NCBI GenBank assembly: GCA_015056975.1
Contig: SVFG01000010.1
Location: forward strand, 1-46,540
Direction: 5' to 3'
DNA length: 46,540 nucleotides
Origin: Lachnospiraceae bacterium
Lineage (GTDB): Bacteria; Bacillota; Clostridia; Lachnospirales; Lachnospiraceae
Part shown: one piece after another, positions 18,122 to 26,497 of the stretch
Position numbering within the stretch: the first letter of the stretch is position 1
Layout: each line of letters starts with the position of its first letter
Notes under the pieces: model-generated
What the model was told of the DNA's origin: nothing
Databases searched by the model: none
What the model saw: only the letters and a program-made list of their open reading frames with translations
Made by a program: the position numbers and the translations under genes

Positions 18122-19300
18122 ATGAACGAAATCGAATTAAAATACGGATGTAACCCTAATCAGAAGCCTTCCCGCATTTATATGGAGGATGGCAGTGAGC
18201 TGCCTGTTACCGTTTTAAACGGTAAGCCCGGCTATATTAATTTTTTGGATGCCTTCAACGGCTGGCAGCTGGTAAAGGAGCTTAAGGAGGCAACAGGACT
18301 TCCCGCAGCAACCTCCTTTAAGCATGTTTCTCCCGCAGGTGCAGCGGTAGGTCTTCCCCTGGAGGATACCCTTGCAAAGATTTACTGGGTAGATGATTTG
18401 GGAGAGCTTTCTCCTTTGGCTTGTGCTTATGCAAGAGCAAGAGGCGCTGACAGAATGTCTTCCTTCGGCGATTTTATTGCACTTTCCGATGTATGTGATG
18501 CAGATACTGCCAAGTTGATTAAGAGAGAGGTTTCCGATGGTGTAATTGCTCCCGGATATACCGATGAGGCACTTGCAATTCTGAAGGCAAAGAAGAACGG
18601 TGGCTACAATGTAATTCAGATTGATGAAAGCTATGTACCCAATCCTCTTGAGAAGAAGCAGGTATACGGTATCACCTTTGAGCAGGGAAGAAATGAGCTG
18701 GATATCAATGGAGACTTGTTGTCCAATATTGTGACTGGCAACAAGGAAATCCCCGAGAAGGCACTGATTGACATGAAGATTGCCCTGATTACCTTAAAGT
18801 ATACCCAGTCCAACTCTGTATGCTATGTAAAGGACGGACAGGCTATCGGTATCGGTGCAGGACAGCAGTCACGTATTCATTGTACACGTCTTGCAGGCAG
18901 CAAGGCTGATAACTGGTTCCTTCGTCAGTCACCTCAGGTGCTTAGCTTACAGTTTGTAGAAGGTCTCGGCAGAGCGAACAGAGACAATGCCATCGATGTA
19001 TATATGGGTGACGAATACATGGATGTGTTGGCTGATGGTGTATGGGAAGGCATTTTCAAGGTTAAGCCGCCTGTATTTACACGAGAGGAAAAGAGAGCAT
19101 GGCTTGACAAGATGCAGGATGTAACCCTTGGCTCCGATGCATTCTTCCCCTTCTCCGATAATATCGAGCGCGCATACAAGAGCGGTGTTAAGTATATTGC
19201 GCAGCCCGGTGGTTCCGTACGGGATGATGCAGTAATCGAGTGCTGTAATAAGTACAATATGGTAATGGCATTTACCGGAATCAGATTATTCCATCACTAA
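18122..19300 (+). CDS. purH: Stand-alone AICAR formyltransferase (PurH C-terminal-type)
   Basis: The enzyme transfers a formyl group from 10-formyl-THF to AICAR, giving FAICAR. The 392-residue protein contains only the AICARFT part of PurH. KYGCNPNQKPS begins the domain, TSFKHVSPAGAAVG carries the catalytic Lys67-His68 pair, and SNSVCYVKDGQAIGIGAGQQSR follows near residue 228. There is no MGS-like cyclohydrolase domain in front. GGAGG at 18112-18116 lies 5 bases before ATG 18122; an in-frame ATG at 18110 overlaps that site. It forms an operon with the PurO-like gene and shares its riboswitch. A perfect terminator follows the stop. Confidence 0.93.
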   Translation: MNEIELKYGCNPNQKPSRIYMEDGSELPVTVLNGKPGYINFLDAFNGWQLVKELKEATGLPAATSFKHVSPAGAAVGLPLEDTLAKIYWVDDLGELSPLACAYARARGADRMSSFGDFIALSDVCDADTAKLIKREVSDGVIAPGYTDEALAILKAKKNGGYNVIQIDESYVPNPLEKKQVYGITFEQGRNELDINGDLLSNIVTGNKEIPEKALIDMKIALITLKYTQSNSVCYVKDGQAIGIGAGQQSRIHCTRLAGSKADNWFLRQSPQVLSLQFVEGLGRANRDNAIDVYMGDEYMDVLADGVWEGIFKVKPPVFTREEKRAWLDKMQDVTLGSDAFFPFSDNIERAYKSGVKYIAQPGGSVRDDAVIECCNKYNMVMAFTGIRLFHH

Positions 19301-19305
19301 GATTT

Positions 19306-19335
19306 AAAAATCGTCGCATTTATGCGACGATTTTT
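19306..19335 (+). terminator. Intrinsic terminator after the AICAR transformylase gene
   Basis: A perfect 14-base inverted repeat (19306-19319 with 19322-19335), GC-rich at its tip, with A-run and T-run ends. It could work in both directions. Confidence 0.9.
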
Positions 19336-19355
19336 GATTTATGACTAGCGAAAAA

Positions 19356-19385
19356 TTGCAAGATATAGTATGCTATAGGTATATC
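19356..19385 (+). promoter_or_regulatory. Possible promoter for the DHH gene
   Basis: TTGCAA (19356-19361), an 18-base spacer and TATATC (19380-19385) lie between the preceding terminator and the gene at 19409. Confidence 0.4.
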
Positions 19386-19408
19386 TCACGAAATTGCGAG
19401 GATAACGT

Positions 19409-20926
19409 ATGCGTTTAGCAGATTTGGAACAATATAGTTCTATTACCATACAGTGCCATGACAACCCCGATGCAGATGCCATTGGGGCAGGTTTTGGCTT
19501 ATACTGTTATTTTAAGAGCAAGCACAAAAGAGTGCGTCTGATTTACAGCGGACAAAACAGAATCAAGAAAAAGAACTTGATACTTTTAAAAGAGAAATTG
19601 AATATTCCCATTAAATATGTTCACCCGAAGCGTGAGGAAGCGGTATCGGGTTTGTTGATTACGGTTGATTGTCAGTATGGTGCAGGTAATGTTCGCAGAC
19701 TGCCTGCAGAGCATGTGGCTATTATTGACCATCATCCTCAGGAATGTGCAGATGCGGAGCATGTTTATATCCAGCCCAATCTGGGAAGCTGTGCGACTCT
19801 GGTATGGTCCATGTTAAAAGAGGAAGGCTTCCCGATTAATGATAATATGGATTTGGGCACTGCATTGTATTATGGATTATTTACGGATACCAATCAGTTT
19901 TCCGAGTTATTCAATCCGTTGGATATGGATATGAGGGAGGAGATTGCGTATAATAAGCGTTTGTTGGCTCAACTGCGCAACTCTAATATTTCCTTAAAAG
20001 AGTTGGAAATCGCAGGGATTGCCATGATACGATATAATTATAATGACGATTACCGCTTTGCTGTTATTAAGGCGCAACCCTGTGATCCCAATATTCTGGG
20101 ACTTATCAGCGATTTCCTGTTGCAGGTTGAAGAGATCGATACCTGCGTGGTGTATAATGAAATCAATGACGGTTATAAGTTGTCCGTAAGAAGCTGTATC
20201 AAGGAAGTGAATGCCAATGAGCTCGCAGCATTCTTGACGGAAGGTATCGGTTCCGGCGGTGGTCATGAGGAGAAAGCCGGTGGTTTTATCAGTTTGAGGC
20301 TTTATGAGGAGAAGTATCCGGTGTTACATTCCGAAGCCTACTTCAGCAACCGGATGACAGAGTATTTTGACTCTTATACCTTGATTTTTGCAAAGCAGGA
20401 GGAAGTGGATTCGGCTGATATGCAAAAGTACAAGCGAAAAGCGGAGATAATAAGCTATGTGGAAGCTGCAGATATTGCGGATGTAGGGCAGCGGATTTCC
20501 CTGCGAAGAGAAGCAGACACCATGGATATTGAAGTGGAAGAGGATATGTACTTTGCCGTAGAGCGGGATGGTACTCTCCATGTGTTCCCCTCTGAACATT
20601 TTAAAAAATATATCAAGCCTATTGAAGAGCCGGTAGCAGAGGAGTATTTTGCGCAGATGAGTTATATGCCCACTGTAAAAGTCTGGTCAGACGGCAATAC
20701 ATACTCTATCAGGAATTATTTAAAATTGGGTATGCCTACGGATGACTTCTGTATTTATGCAAAGCCGCTTACAAGCAATGTAAAGGTATTTCCTAAATGG
20801 GATGACGAGAGATATATGCGCGGTATGCCGGGAGATTATCTTGCAGTAAGTGAAGATGATTCACATAATATTTTTATTGAGAGAGGAAGTGATTTCCTGA
20901 ATAAATTTGAGCCGGTTGCCAAATAA
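19409..20926 (+). CDS. DHH-family phosphoesterase with C-terminal extension
   Basis: The first 310 residues or so form a DHH/DHHA1 phosphoesterase: CHDNPDADAIGAG (metal-binding Asp pair), VDCQYG, IDHHPQE (the DHH motif) and GSGGGHEEKAGG (DHHA1 nucleotide-binding loop). This is the layout of NrnA/GdpP-like enzymes that cleave nanoRNA, pAp or cyclic dinucleotides. Residues 335-505 are an unusual tail with no DHH counterpart, ending in MRGMPGDYLAVSEDD and 'NIFIERGSDFLNKFE'. I do not recognise the tail. GAGG lies 8 bases before the ATG. The substrate cannot be told from sequence. It is probably cotranscribed with glnS. Confidence 0.82.
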   Translation: MRLADLEQYSSITIQCHDNPDADAIGAGFGLYCYFKSKHKRVRLIYSGQNRIKKKNLILLKEKLNIPIKYVHPKREEAVSGLLITVDCQYGAGNVRRLPAEHVAIIDHHPQECADAEHVYIQPNLGSCATLVWSMLKEEGFPINDNMDLGTALYYGLFTDTNQFSELFNPLDMDMREEIAYNKRLLAQLRNSNISLKELEIAGIAMIRYNYNDDYRFAVIKAQPCDPNILGLISDFLLQVEEIDTCVVYNEINDGYKLSVRSCIKEVNANELAAFLTEGIGSGGGHEEKAGGFISLRLYEEKYPVLHSEAYFSNRMTEYFDSYTLIFAKQEEVDSADMQKYKRKAEIISYVEAADIADVGQRISLRREADTMDIEVEEDMYFAVERDGTLHVFPSEHFKKYIKPIEEPVAEEYFAQMSYMPTVKVWSDGNTYSIRNYLKLGMPTDDFCIYAKPLTSNVKVFPKWDDERYMRGMPGDYLAVSEDDSHNIFIERGSDFLNKFEPVAK

Positions 20927-20977
20927 TTCCACAAGTGGACGGCACAGAAAATATTTACAATGAAAGGTTGTACAGTC

Positions 20978-22654
20978 ATGAGTGAAAATGAAAAGACAGT
21001 GGTTGAGTCAAAAAATTTTATTGAACAGATTATAGATAAGGATTTGGCAGAGGGTGTTTATGACACCGTGCATACCCGTTTTCCGCCGGAGCCTAACGGA
21101 TATCTTCACATCGGTCATGCCAAGGCAATTCTGGTAAACTATATTCTGGCACAGAAATACGGCGGAAAGTTTAATATGCGTTTTGACGATACCAATCCTA
21201 CCAAGGAGGATATCGAGTTTGTAGAGTCCATCAAAACCGATGTGCAGTGGTTGGGAGCAGACTGGGAGGACAGATTGTTTTTTGCCTCTGACTATTTTGG
21301 TGAGATGTATGAAGGTGCTGTAAAGCTGATTAAGAAGGGTAAAGCATATGTTTCCGATTTGACAGCTGAGCAGATTAAGGAGTACAGAGGTACCTTTACT
21401 GAGCCCGGCAAGGAAGATCCCTACAGTAACCGCTCCATAGAGGAAAACTTAAAGCTCTTTGAGGAGATGAAGGATGGCAAGTACAAGGATGGCGAGAAGG
21501 TACTTCGCGCCCGCATTGACATGACTTCCTCCAACATCAATATGCGTGACCCCGTAATTTATCGTGTGGCTCATATGACACATCACAACACGGGTGATGC
21601 ATGGTGCATTTATCCCATGTATGATTTTGCACACCCTATTGAGGATGCCATCGAAGGAATTACCCATTCTATTTGTACTTTGGAGTTTGAAGACCATAGG
21701 CCTCTTTATGACTGGGTTGTGAGGGAGCTTGAGTATCCCAACCCTCCCAAGCAGATTGAGCAGGCAAAGATGTATTTAAAGAATGTGGTAACCGGTAAGA
21801 GATATATCAAGAAGATGGTGCAGGACGGTATCGTGGATGGTTGGGATGACCCCAGACTGGTGTCTATTTCAGCACTTCGCCGCCGTGGATTTACACCGGA
21901 ATCCATCAGAATGTTTGTAGAGATGTGTGGTGTTTCCAAAGCAAACTCCATCGCCGATTATGCGGCATTGGAGTACTGTATCCGTGAGGATTTAAAGGCA
22001 AAGGCCCCCCGTTACATGGCAATTCTTGACCCTGTAAAGCTTATCATCGACAATTATCCTGAGGGACAGATTGAGATGCTTTCCGCAGTAAATAACCCGG
22101 AGAATGAGGAGCTTGGTACAAGGCAGATGCCTTTTGGAAAAGAACTTTATATTGAGCGGGAGGATTTTATGGAGGAACCTCCGAAGAAATACTTCCGTAT
22201 GTTCCCCGGTAATGAAGTACGTCTTATGAATGCATACTTTGTTACCTGTACCGGGTGTGTAAAGGATGAAAATGGCAATATTACCGAGATTCACTGTACT
22301 TATGACCCGGCTTCCAAGGGCGGCAACAGCCCTGACGGACGTAAGGTGAAAGGTACTATCCACTGGGTGGAGGCTTCCCAGGCAGTGGAGGCACAGGTTC
22401 GTCTGTACGAAAATATCATTGATGAGGAGAAGGGTGTTTACAATGAGGACGGAAGTCTGAATTTGAATCCCAATTCCCTGACAGTATTAGAGAAGTGCTA
22501 TTTGGAGCCTGCATTTAAGGATGCAAAGGCATATGACAGATTCCAGTTTGTAAGACAAGGCTTTTTCTGTGTGGATGCCAAGGATTCCAAGCCGGATGCA
22601 TTGGTATTTAACAGAATCGTATCCTTGAAGAGTTCTTATGTATTGCCAAAGTAA
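20978..22654 (+). CDS. glnS: Glutaminyl-tRNA synthetase
   Basis: GlnRS charges tRNAGln with glutamine directly. The 558-residue class I enzyme has [17 protein letters not shown] (HIGH at 44-47), [11 protein letters not shown] and [17 protein letters not shown]. It also has [17 protein letters not shown] (from 288), all close to the bacterial GlnRS pattern, plus a full anticodon-binding beta-barrel region. The KMSKS-type loop, normally MSKRKL in E. coli GlnRS, reads VTGKRYI at about 271-277 and keeps only the central Lys-Arg. GAAAGG at 20962-20967 favours ATG 20978 over the in-frame ATG at 20960. It coexists with gatCAB, so this organism has the direct route for Gln-tRNA. Confidence 0.95.
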   Translation: MSENEKTVVESKNFIEQIIDKDLAEGVYDTVHTRFPPEPNGYLHIGHAKAILVNYILAQKYGGKFNMRFDDTNPTKEDIEFVESIKTDVQWLGADWEDRLFFASDYFGEMYEGAVKLIKKGKAYVSDLTAEQIKEYRGTFTEPGKEDPYSNRSIEENLKLFEEMKDGKYKDGEKVLRARIDMTSSNINMRDPVIYRVAHMTHHNTGDAWCIYPMYDFAHPIEDAIEGITHSICTLEFEDHRPLYDWVVRELEYPNPPKQIEQAKMYLKNVVTGKRYIKKMVQDGIVDGWDDPRLVSISALRRRGFTPESIRMFVEMCGVSKANSIADYAALEYCIREDLKAKAPRYMAILDPVKLIIDNYPEGQIEMLSAVNNPENEELGTRQMPFGKELYIEREDFMEEPPKKYFRMFPGNEVRLMNAYFVTCTGCVKDENGNITEIHCTYDPASKGGNSPDGRKVKGTIHWVEASQAVEAQVRLYENIIDEEKGVYNEDGSLNLNPNSLTVLEKCYLEPAFKDAKAYDRFQFVRQGFFCVDAKDSKPDALVFNRIVSLKSSYVLPK

Positions 22655-22690
22655 TTTGGCGATAAATATGTGATTGGGAGGAAAGACAGT

Positions 22691-23530
22691 ATGGCAGGAT
22701 TGTTATCCGGGTTGGCCGGTCTTGGCTTAGATAATCTGGAGAATATGAATATATTTGAAGAGACATCCAAAGCGGAGGAAAGTGCGGAAGTAAAGGTTGT
22801 CACCGTGGAGGAGAAGGATTTTATCTACGACAAGACCATGGAGTGTCCCGTGTGCGGTCAGCATTTTTCTACCAAGATTATGAAGACCGGTAAGAATAAA
22901 TTAATCGGAACGGATCAGGATTTGCGTCCCAGATATGAGGGTATTGATGCAGTTAAGTATGATGTAATGCTGTGTACGAAATGTGGTTATGCTGCGCTTA
23001 GCAGATTTTTCTCTTCCATTACTTCAGGGCAGGGTAAAATGATTCGTGAGAATATCAGTAAGAAAGTGCATTTGAGTGCATATGACGGTGAAACCTACAG
23101 CTATGATGAGGCAATTGAGCGATACAAGCTGGCATTGGCAAATGCGGTAGTAAAGCATGGTAAAGCCAGCGAAAAGGCGTATATTTGCTTGAAGAGCGCA
23201 TGGCTGATGCGCGGTTATGCGGAGCATCAGGTGGAGCAGGGCAAGAAGGAGTTGCTAAAAGAGTTAAAAGTGGCGGAGGAAGAGTATCTTCTGAATGCGT
23301 TTAATGGTTTTGGGGAAGCCAGAAAGACTGAGAGCTTTCCCATGTGTGGTATGGACGAGAGTACCATTGATTATCTGTTAGCTGTGTTGGCACTGCATCT
23401 TAAAAAATACGATGTTGCAGGTAAGCTGATTACAGGTATTCTGGCATCTTCTGCTAACTCCCGAACCAAGGAGAAGGCAAGAGAACTGAAGGAGCAGCTG
23501 ATTGTAGAGCTGAAGAAAAATGCAAAATAA
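22691..23530 (+). CDS. DUF2225 family protein with zinc-ribbon-like cysteines
   Basis: This 279-residue cytosolic protein begins with a low-complexity acidic leader (1-40). CPVCGQHFSTK and, about 45 residues later, MLCTKCGYAALSRFF form two CxxC knuckles likely to bind zinc. The rest is helical, with a tetratricopeptide-like look (YDEAIERYKLALANAVVK, KYDVAGKLITGILAS). These are hallmarks of DUF2225, a Firmicute family of unknown function. GGAGG at 22677-22681 lies 9 bases before ATG 22691, so the upstream frame from 22670 is not used. The stop overlaps the start of the next gene. Confidence 0.85.
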   Translation: MAGLLSGLAGLGLDNLENMNIFEETSKAEESAEVKVVTVEEKDFIYDKTMECPVCGQHFSTKIMKTGKNKLIGTDQDLRPRYEGIDAVKYDVMLCTKCGYAALSRFFSSITSGQGKMIRENISKKVHLSAYDGETYSYDEAIERYKLALANAVVKHGKASEKAYICLKSAWLMRGYAEHQVEQGKKELLKELKVAEEEYLLNAFNGFGEARKTESFPMCGMDESTIDYLLAVLALHLKKYDVAGKLITGILASSANSRTKEKARELKEQLIVELKKNAK

Positions 23531-24947
23531 AGTTTTTAACATGGCAATACAGCTACAAACGGATAGTGATAAATGTCTGTATGAACAAATTTATGAGCAT
23601 ATCAGACAGGAGATAAAGGAAGGGAAGCTTCTCGCGGGCGAGAGGCTTCCCTCTACGCGTTCTCTGGCGGAATATTTGCAGGTGGCAAGAAGTACTGTGG
23701 ATTATGCATATGATCAGCTCTTGAGCGAGGGCTATATAGAGGCAAGACCATACAAGGGGTATTTTGTCTGCTCATTGGAGGATTTGGTTCTATTGGATAA
23801 CGCAGTTGCGAGTAGGATACAGGGAGCGGACGTAACGGTATCTTTAACAGAGAAGAGGAAAGAGCAATATCAATATGATTTTTCGCCCAATGCCATTGAT
23901 ATGGCAGGCTTTCCCTTTGGGGTATGGAAGAGAATTACCAAGAATATTTTAAATGACGGTAATCAGGAGCTGTTTTCTCACGGTGAGCCCCAGGGAGACT
24001 ATGACTTGCGCCTTACCATCAGTAGATATCTGCACTCTCAACGTGGTGTAAACTGTACACCGGAACAGATTGTGATTGGTGCGGGAAATGATTATTTGTT
24101 GATGCTTCTGGAGAAGATATTGGGCAAGAATTTGCTCATAGCCATGGAAAATCCTACTTACAAGAGAGCTTACAGAATTTTTAAATCTTTTTCCTATGAG
24201 GTAATACCGATAGGAATTGATGAGAGCGGAATTAAGGTTTCGGAATTGCTAAAAGAGGATGTAAAGGCAGCTTATGTCATGCCATCCCATCAGTTTCCTA
24301 CCGGTACCGTCATGCCAATCGGCAGAAGAATGGAGCTGTTGAAATGGGCGGCAGCAGGAGAGGAACGTTATCTGATAGAAGATGATTACGACAGCGAATT
24401 CAGATATCACGGAAAGCCCATACCTGCGTTGCAGGCTTCGGACAAGCATGGAAAAGTGATTTATATGGGAACACTCTCTAAGGCCATTGCTCCGGCTATC
24501 CGAATCAGTTATATGGTACTGCCGGCAGAACTGCTACAGAGATTCCTTAATGAATGTTATTTTTATTCCTGCACCGTGTCCCGAATCGACCAGCGGATTG
24601 TTAATGAATTTATCAGGGAAGGCTACTTTGAGCGCCACCTGAACAAGATGCGTAAACTGTATCGGATGAAGCACGAACTGTTGCTGGAATGTCTTCATCC
24701 TTTAACGGATAGATTTACCATATCAGGTGAAAATGCAGGGTTACATCTGGTGCTGACTGCAAAAACCGGAGTTTCGGAGGCGGAATTGATAGAGACTGCG
24801 GCACAAAAGGGTGTACATGTCTACGGAATGTCTGACAGCCTGGTGCGTGAAAGCGGCGGCAGAGCATCCATACTAATGGGATTTGGGGGGCTGTCTGAGG
24901 ACGAGATTATACAGGGAACGGAAGCGCTCATAGAAGCGTGGAAGTGA
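23520..24947 (+). CDS. MocR-type regulator (GntR HTH plus aminotransferase domain)
   Basis: MocR proteins couple a GntR-family winged helix to a PLP-binding aminotransferase-like domain and often control vitamin B6 or amino-acid genes. Residues 15-85 are the winged helix (YEQIYEHIRQEI, LPSTRSLAEYLQVARSTVDYAY, GYIEARPYKGYFV). Residues 110-475 are fold-type I aminotransferase, with EDDYDSEFRYHG and TLSKAIAPAIRISY carrying the PLP Lys321. The 475-residue length is normal. The start at 23520 overlaps the DUF2225 gene; ATG 23541 is an alternative, and neither has a strong ribosome binding site. Its targets are unknown; no pdxST is in the window. Confidence 0.9.
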   Translation: MQNKVFNMAIQLQTDSDKCLYEQIYEHIRQEIKEGKLLAGERLPSTRSLAEYLQVARSTVDYAYDQLLSEGYIEARPYKGYFVCSLEDLVLLDNAVASRIQGADVTVSLTEKRKEQYQYDFSPNAIDMAGFPFGVWKRITKNILNDGNQELFSHGEPQGDYDLRLTISRYLHSQRGVNCTPEQIVIGAGNDYLLMLLEKILGKNLLIAMENPTYKRAYRIFKSFSYEVIPIGIDESGIKVSELLKEDVKAAYVMPSHQFPTGTVMPIGRRMELLKWAAAGEERYLIEDDYDSEFRYHGKPIPALQASDKHGKVIYMGTLSKAIAPAIRISYMVLPAELLQRFLNECYFYSCTVSRIDQRIVNEFIREGYFERHLNKMRKLYRMKHELLLECLHPLTDRFTISGENAGLHLVLTAKTGVSEAELIETAAQKGVHVYGMSDSLVRESGGRASILMGFGGLSEDEIIQGTEALIEAWK

Positions 24948-24949
24948 TG

Positions 24950-25003
24950 AGCGGTCGGCAAATGACCATTCATGTAAGCATGATGGTTGCTTGCCTCGTC
25001 GCT
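24950..25003. repeat. Long imperfect hairpin after the MocR gene
   Basis: AGCGGTCGGCAA (24950-24961) and TTGCCTCGTCGCT (24991-25003), then ACCATTCATG (24965-24974) and CATGATGGT (24979-24987), pair around a TAAG loop. There is no T-run after it. It begins 2 bases after the MocR stop codon and may act as a transcript 3' end. Confidence 0.55.
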
Positions 25004-25013
25004 ATCACAAAAA

Positions 25014-25044
25014 GAAGGAGTATTTCATCACGAAACACTCCTTC
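25014..25044 (-). terminator. Terminator for the small minus-strand gene
   Basis: GAAGGAGT (25014-25021) pairs with ACTCCTTC (25037-25044), extended by TTTC/GAAA after one mismatch, with loop ATCAC. The A-run to the left becomes the U-run on the minus strand. Confidence 0.75.
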
Positions 25045-25058
25045 AAAACATCTCATAT

Positions 25059-25361
25059 TTAGTTTTCAGAAGACTCCTCTTCATCAAAAAAATCTTCAAC
25101 AGTCTCTTCTGCTTGAGAAACCTGCTCAGCAAGAGGGGTAAAAGAATCTTCAGAAGCATCTTCTTCAGCTACAGCTGCTTCGCAATTCAAAGGAACATAG
25201 TTGCGGGAGGAATCAGCACTGTCATCTAAATCGTCAAAATCCTCATCATCGCCGTTCTCAGTACACAAATCAGCATCCTTTTTCTTGAAGTAGCAGTATG
25301 CAGCAACAGCAGATCCGATAGCGGCAGTTGCCAATAAGAATTTACCAAATTTTTTAGCCAT
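25059..25361 (-). CDS. Small membrane-anchored acidic protein
   Basis: This 100-residue protein starts MAKKFGKFLLATAAIGSAV. One short hydrophobic helix (about 6-25) is followed by FKKK as a stop-transfer sequence, and the remaining 70 residues are highly acidic (clusters DDEDFDDLDD and FDEEESSE). No enzyme motif is present. GAAAGGAG precedes the ATG and an intrinsic terminator follows, so it is a monocistronic, probably well-expressed gene. Proteins of this design are common in Lachnospiraceae and have no known function. It is divergent from the TetR gene. Confidence 0.7.
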   Translation of the reverse strand: MAKKFGKFLLATAAIGSAVAAYCYFKKKDADLCTENGDDEDFDDLDDSADSSRNYVPLNCEAAVAEEDASEDSFTPLAEQVSQAEETVEDFFDEEESSEN

Positions 25362-25471
25362 GTCGTACTCCTTTCTAAATGTTATCCATCTACTATTATA
25401 TTAATACTATTTTGTTAAATTGAAAAGAGAATATGTACAAATTTTATATTTTTTTTCGGGGAAATGCTTGC

Positions 25472-25500
25472 TTGAAAGGTTGTTAATAGTATGATACACT
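25472..25500 (+). promoter_or_regulatory. Promoter for the TetR gene
   Basis: TTGAAA (25472-25477), 17 bases, TACACT (25495-25500), about 27 bases before the ATG at 25527. Confidence 0.6.
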
Positions 25501-25526
25501 AGTTAGTGCAGATGACGGAGGTAAAA

Positions 25527-26129
25527 ATGAACGGCAAATTCTTTGATTTGAAGAAAGAAAAACAGGATAGAATGATTAATGCGGCGTTAAAAGTGTTTGC
25601 CCTTCACGGATACCGTCATGCAAGTACGGATGATATTGTGCGTGAGGCAGCCATCAGTAAAGGCCTTTTGTTTCATTATTTCGAGAGTAAGCTGGGTGTT
25701 TATGCCTTTGTGTACGATTACAGTGTAAGGTATATGACATTGGAGCTTAGCACTGTTATGGATATTAAGGAGACGGAGCCCTTTGAACTTCTCAAGCAAC
25801 AAGAGGAGGCGCGTATGCATGCCATGCGTGGATACCCTTACATGCAACAGTTTTTGAACCGTTCCCTGACAGAGGACGTCAATGAAGCATTGGTTGCCAT
25901 TGAGGAAAAGAGAGCAGTTTTACAGGAGACATATGAACAGATTTATAACCGTATGGATTTCTCAGGCTTACCGGCAGATGTTGATGGTAATAAGCTCTGT
26001 AAGATGCTTGATTTTACAATAAAAGGACTTATGAGCGAACGGTTTGCGGAGGATTCCTTCCAGCCGGAGATGCTGTATAAAGAGATAACGGATTATTTGG
26101 AGATGATGAAGAAAATAGTTTACGGATAA
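25527..26129 (+). CDS. TetR/AcrR family transcriptional regulator
   Basis: This 200-residue protein has an N-terminal TetR helix-turn-helix (about residues 12-58): RMINAALKVFALHGYRHASTDDI, then AAISKGLLFHYFESKLGVYAFVY. The GLLFHYF segment is the recognition helix region. The C-terminal ligand/dimer part (60-200) is helical and not assignable to a ligand. GGAGG at 25517-25521 lies 5 bases before ATG 25527; an in-frame GTG at 25506 overlaps it and is rejected. No efflux gene is adjacent. Its target may be itself or the divergent small gene. A terminator overlaps the stop codon. Confidence 0.9.
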   Translation: MNGKFFDLKKEKQDRMINAALKVFALHGYRHASTDDIVREAAISKGLLFHYFESKLGVYAFVYDYSVRYMTLELSTVMDIKETEPFELLKQQEEARMHAMRGYPYMQQFLNRSLTEDVNEALVAIEEKRAVLQETYEQIYNRMDFSGLPADVDGNKLCKMLDFTIKGLMSERFAEDSFQPEMLYKEITDYLEMMKKIVYG

Positions 26130-26156
26130 AGAGTGCAGTGATATCTGCACTCTTTT
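26128..26156 (+). terminator. Intrinsic terminator after the TetR gene
   Basis: AAAGAGTGCAG (26128-26138), loop TGATAT, CTGCACTCTTT (26145-26155), plus T. A perfect 11-bp stem overlapping the stop codon. Confidence 0.9.
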
Positions 26157-26168
26157 ACATTTGATTCA

Positions 26169-26339
26169 TTAGTCTTTGTGCAGTTCATTTAGTGCATATT
26201 CACAAGCTTGAATAACAAAACTGGAAAATGATACGGATTTTCCTTCAATTTCGGATTCGATTCTTTCTATTAATGGTAGAGGGAATCGAATTGTTTTGTT
26301 TTCGGATTCCTTTTTATCTGGTTTGAGCTGAAATGCCAT
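26169..26339 (-). CDS. 56-aa ribbon-helix-helix (CopG/Arc-like) regulator
   Basis: This small gene reads MAFQLKPDKKESENKTIRFP at its start. A basic Thr/Arg strand (KTIRFPLP) is followed by helix A (LIERIESEIEG), a turn and helix B (SFSSFVIQACEYALNEL), the ribbon-helix-helix pattern of CopG/Arc-type dimeric repressors. AGGAGG lies 8 bases before ATG 26339; a second ATG at 26345 is too close to it. The gene diverges from the AT-rich envelope-protein cassette. Between them lie two ATTGC-N5-GCAAT palindromes, likely operators for this protein. RHH proteins usually act as autoregulators or antitoxins, but no toxin is evident here. Confidence 0.75.
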   Translation of the reverse strand: MAFQLKPDKKESENKTIRFPLPLIERIESEIEGKSVSFSSFVIQACEYALNELHKD

Positions 26340-26376
26340 TGCCATTACCTCCTATATGACAAAGTATATTTCATAT

Positions 26377-26437
26377 ATTGCAATAAATATACATTGCACA
26401 ATGCAATACAAGAGATATTGCAAAAGGCAATGCATTG
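26377..26437. promoter_or_regulatory. Cluster of palindromic operator candidates
   Basis: ATTGCAAT at 26377-26384, ATTGC-N5-GCAAT at 26393-26407 and again at 26417-26431, and the overlapping palindrome CAATGCATTG at 26428-26437. The two N5 palindromes are perfect and 24 bp apart centre to centre, which places them on nearly the same helix face. The second covers the -35 and spacer of the promoter at 26418-26446. Confidence 0.75.
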
Positions 26438-26446
26438 TGATATCAT
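26418..26446 (+). promoter_or_regulatory. Promoter for the AT-rich cassette
   Basis: TTGCAA (26418-26423), 17 bases, TATCAT (26441-26446). Its -35 lies inside the second ATTGC-N5-GCAAT palindrome, so a bound protein should block it. Confidence 0.6.
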
Positions 26447-26497
26447 ATGAGGGAGTGAATTAATTGTGGAACTATTTAGAGAATAAGAGGATTTATT

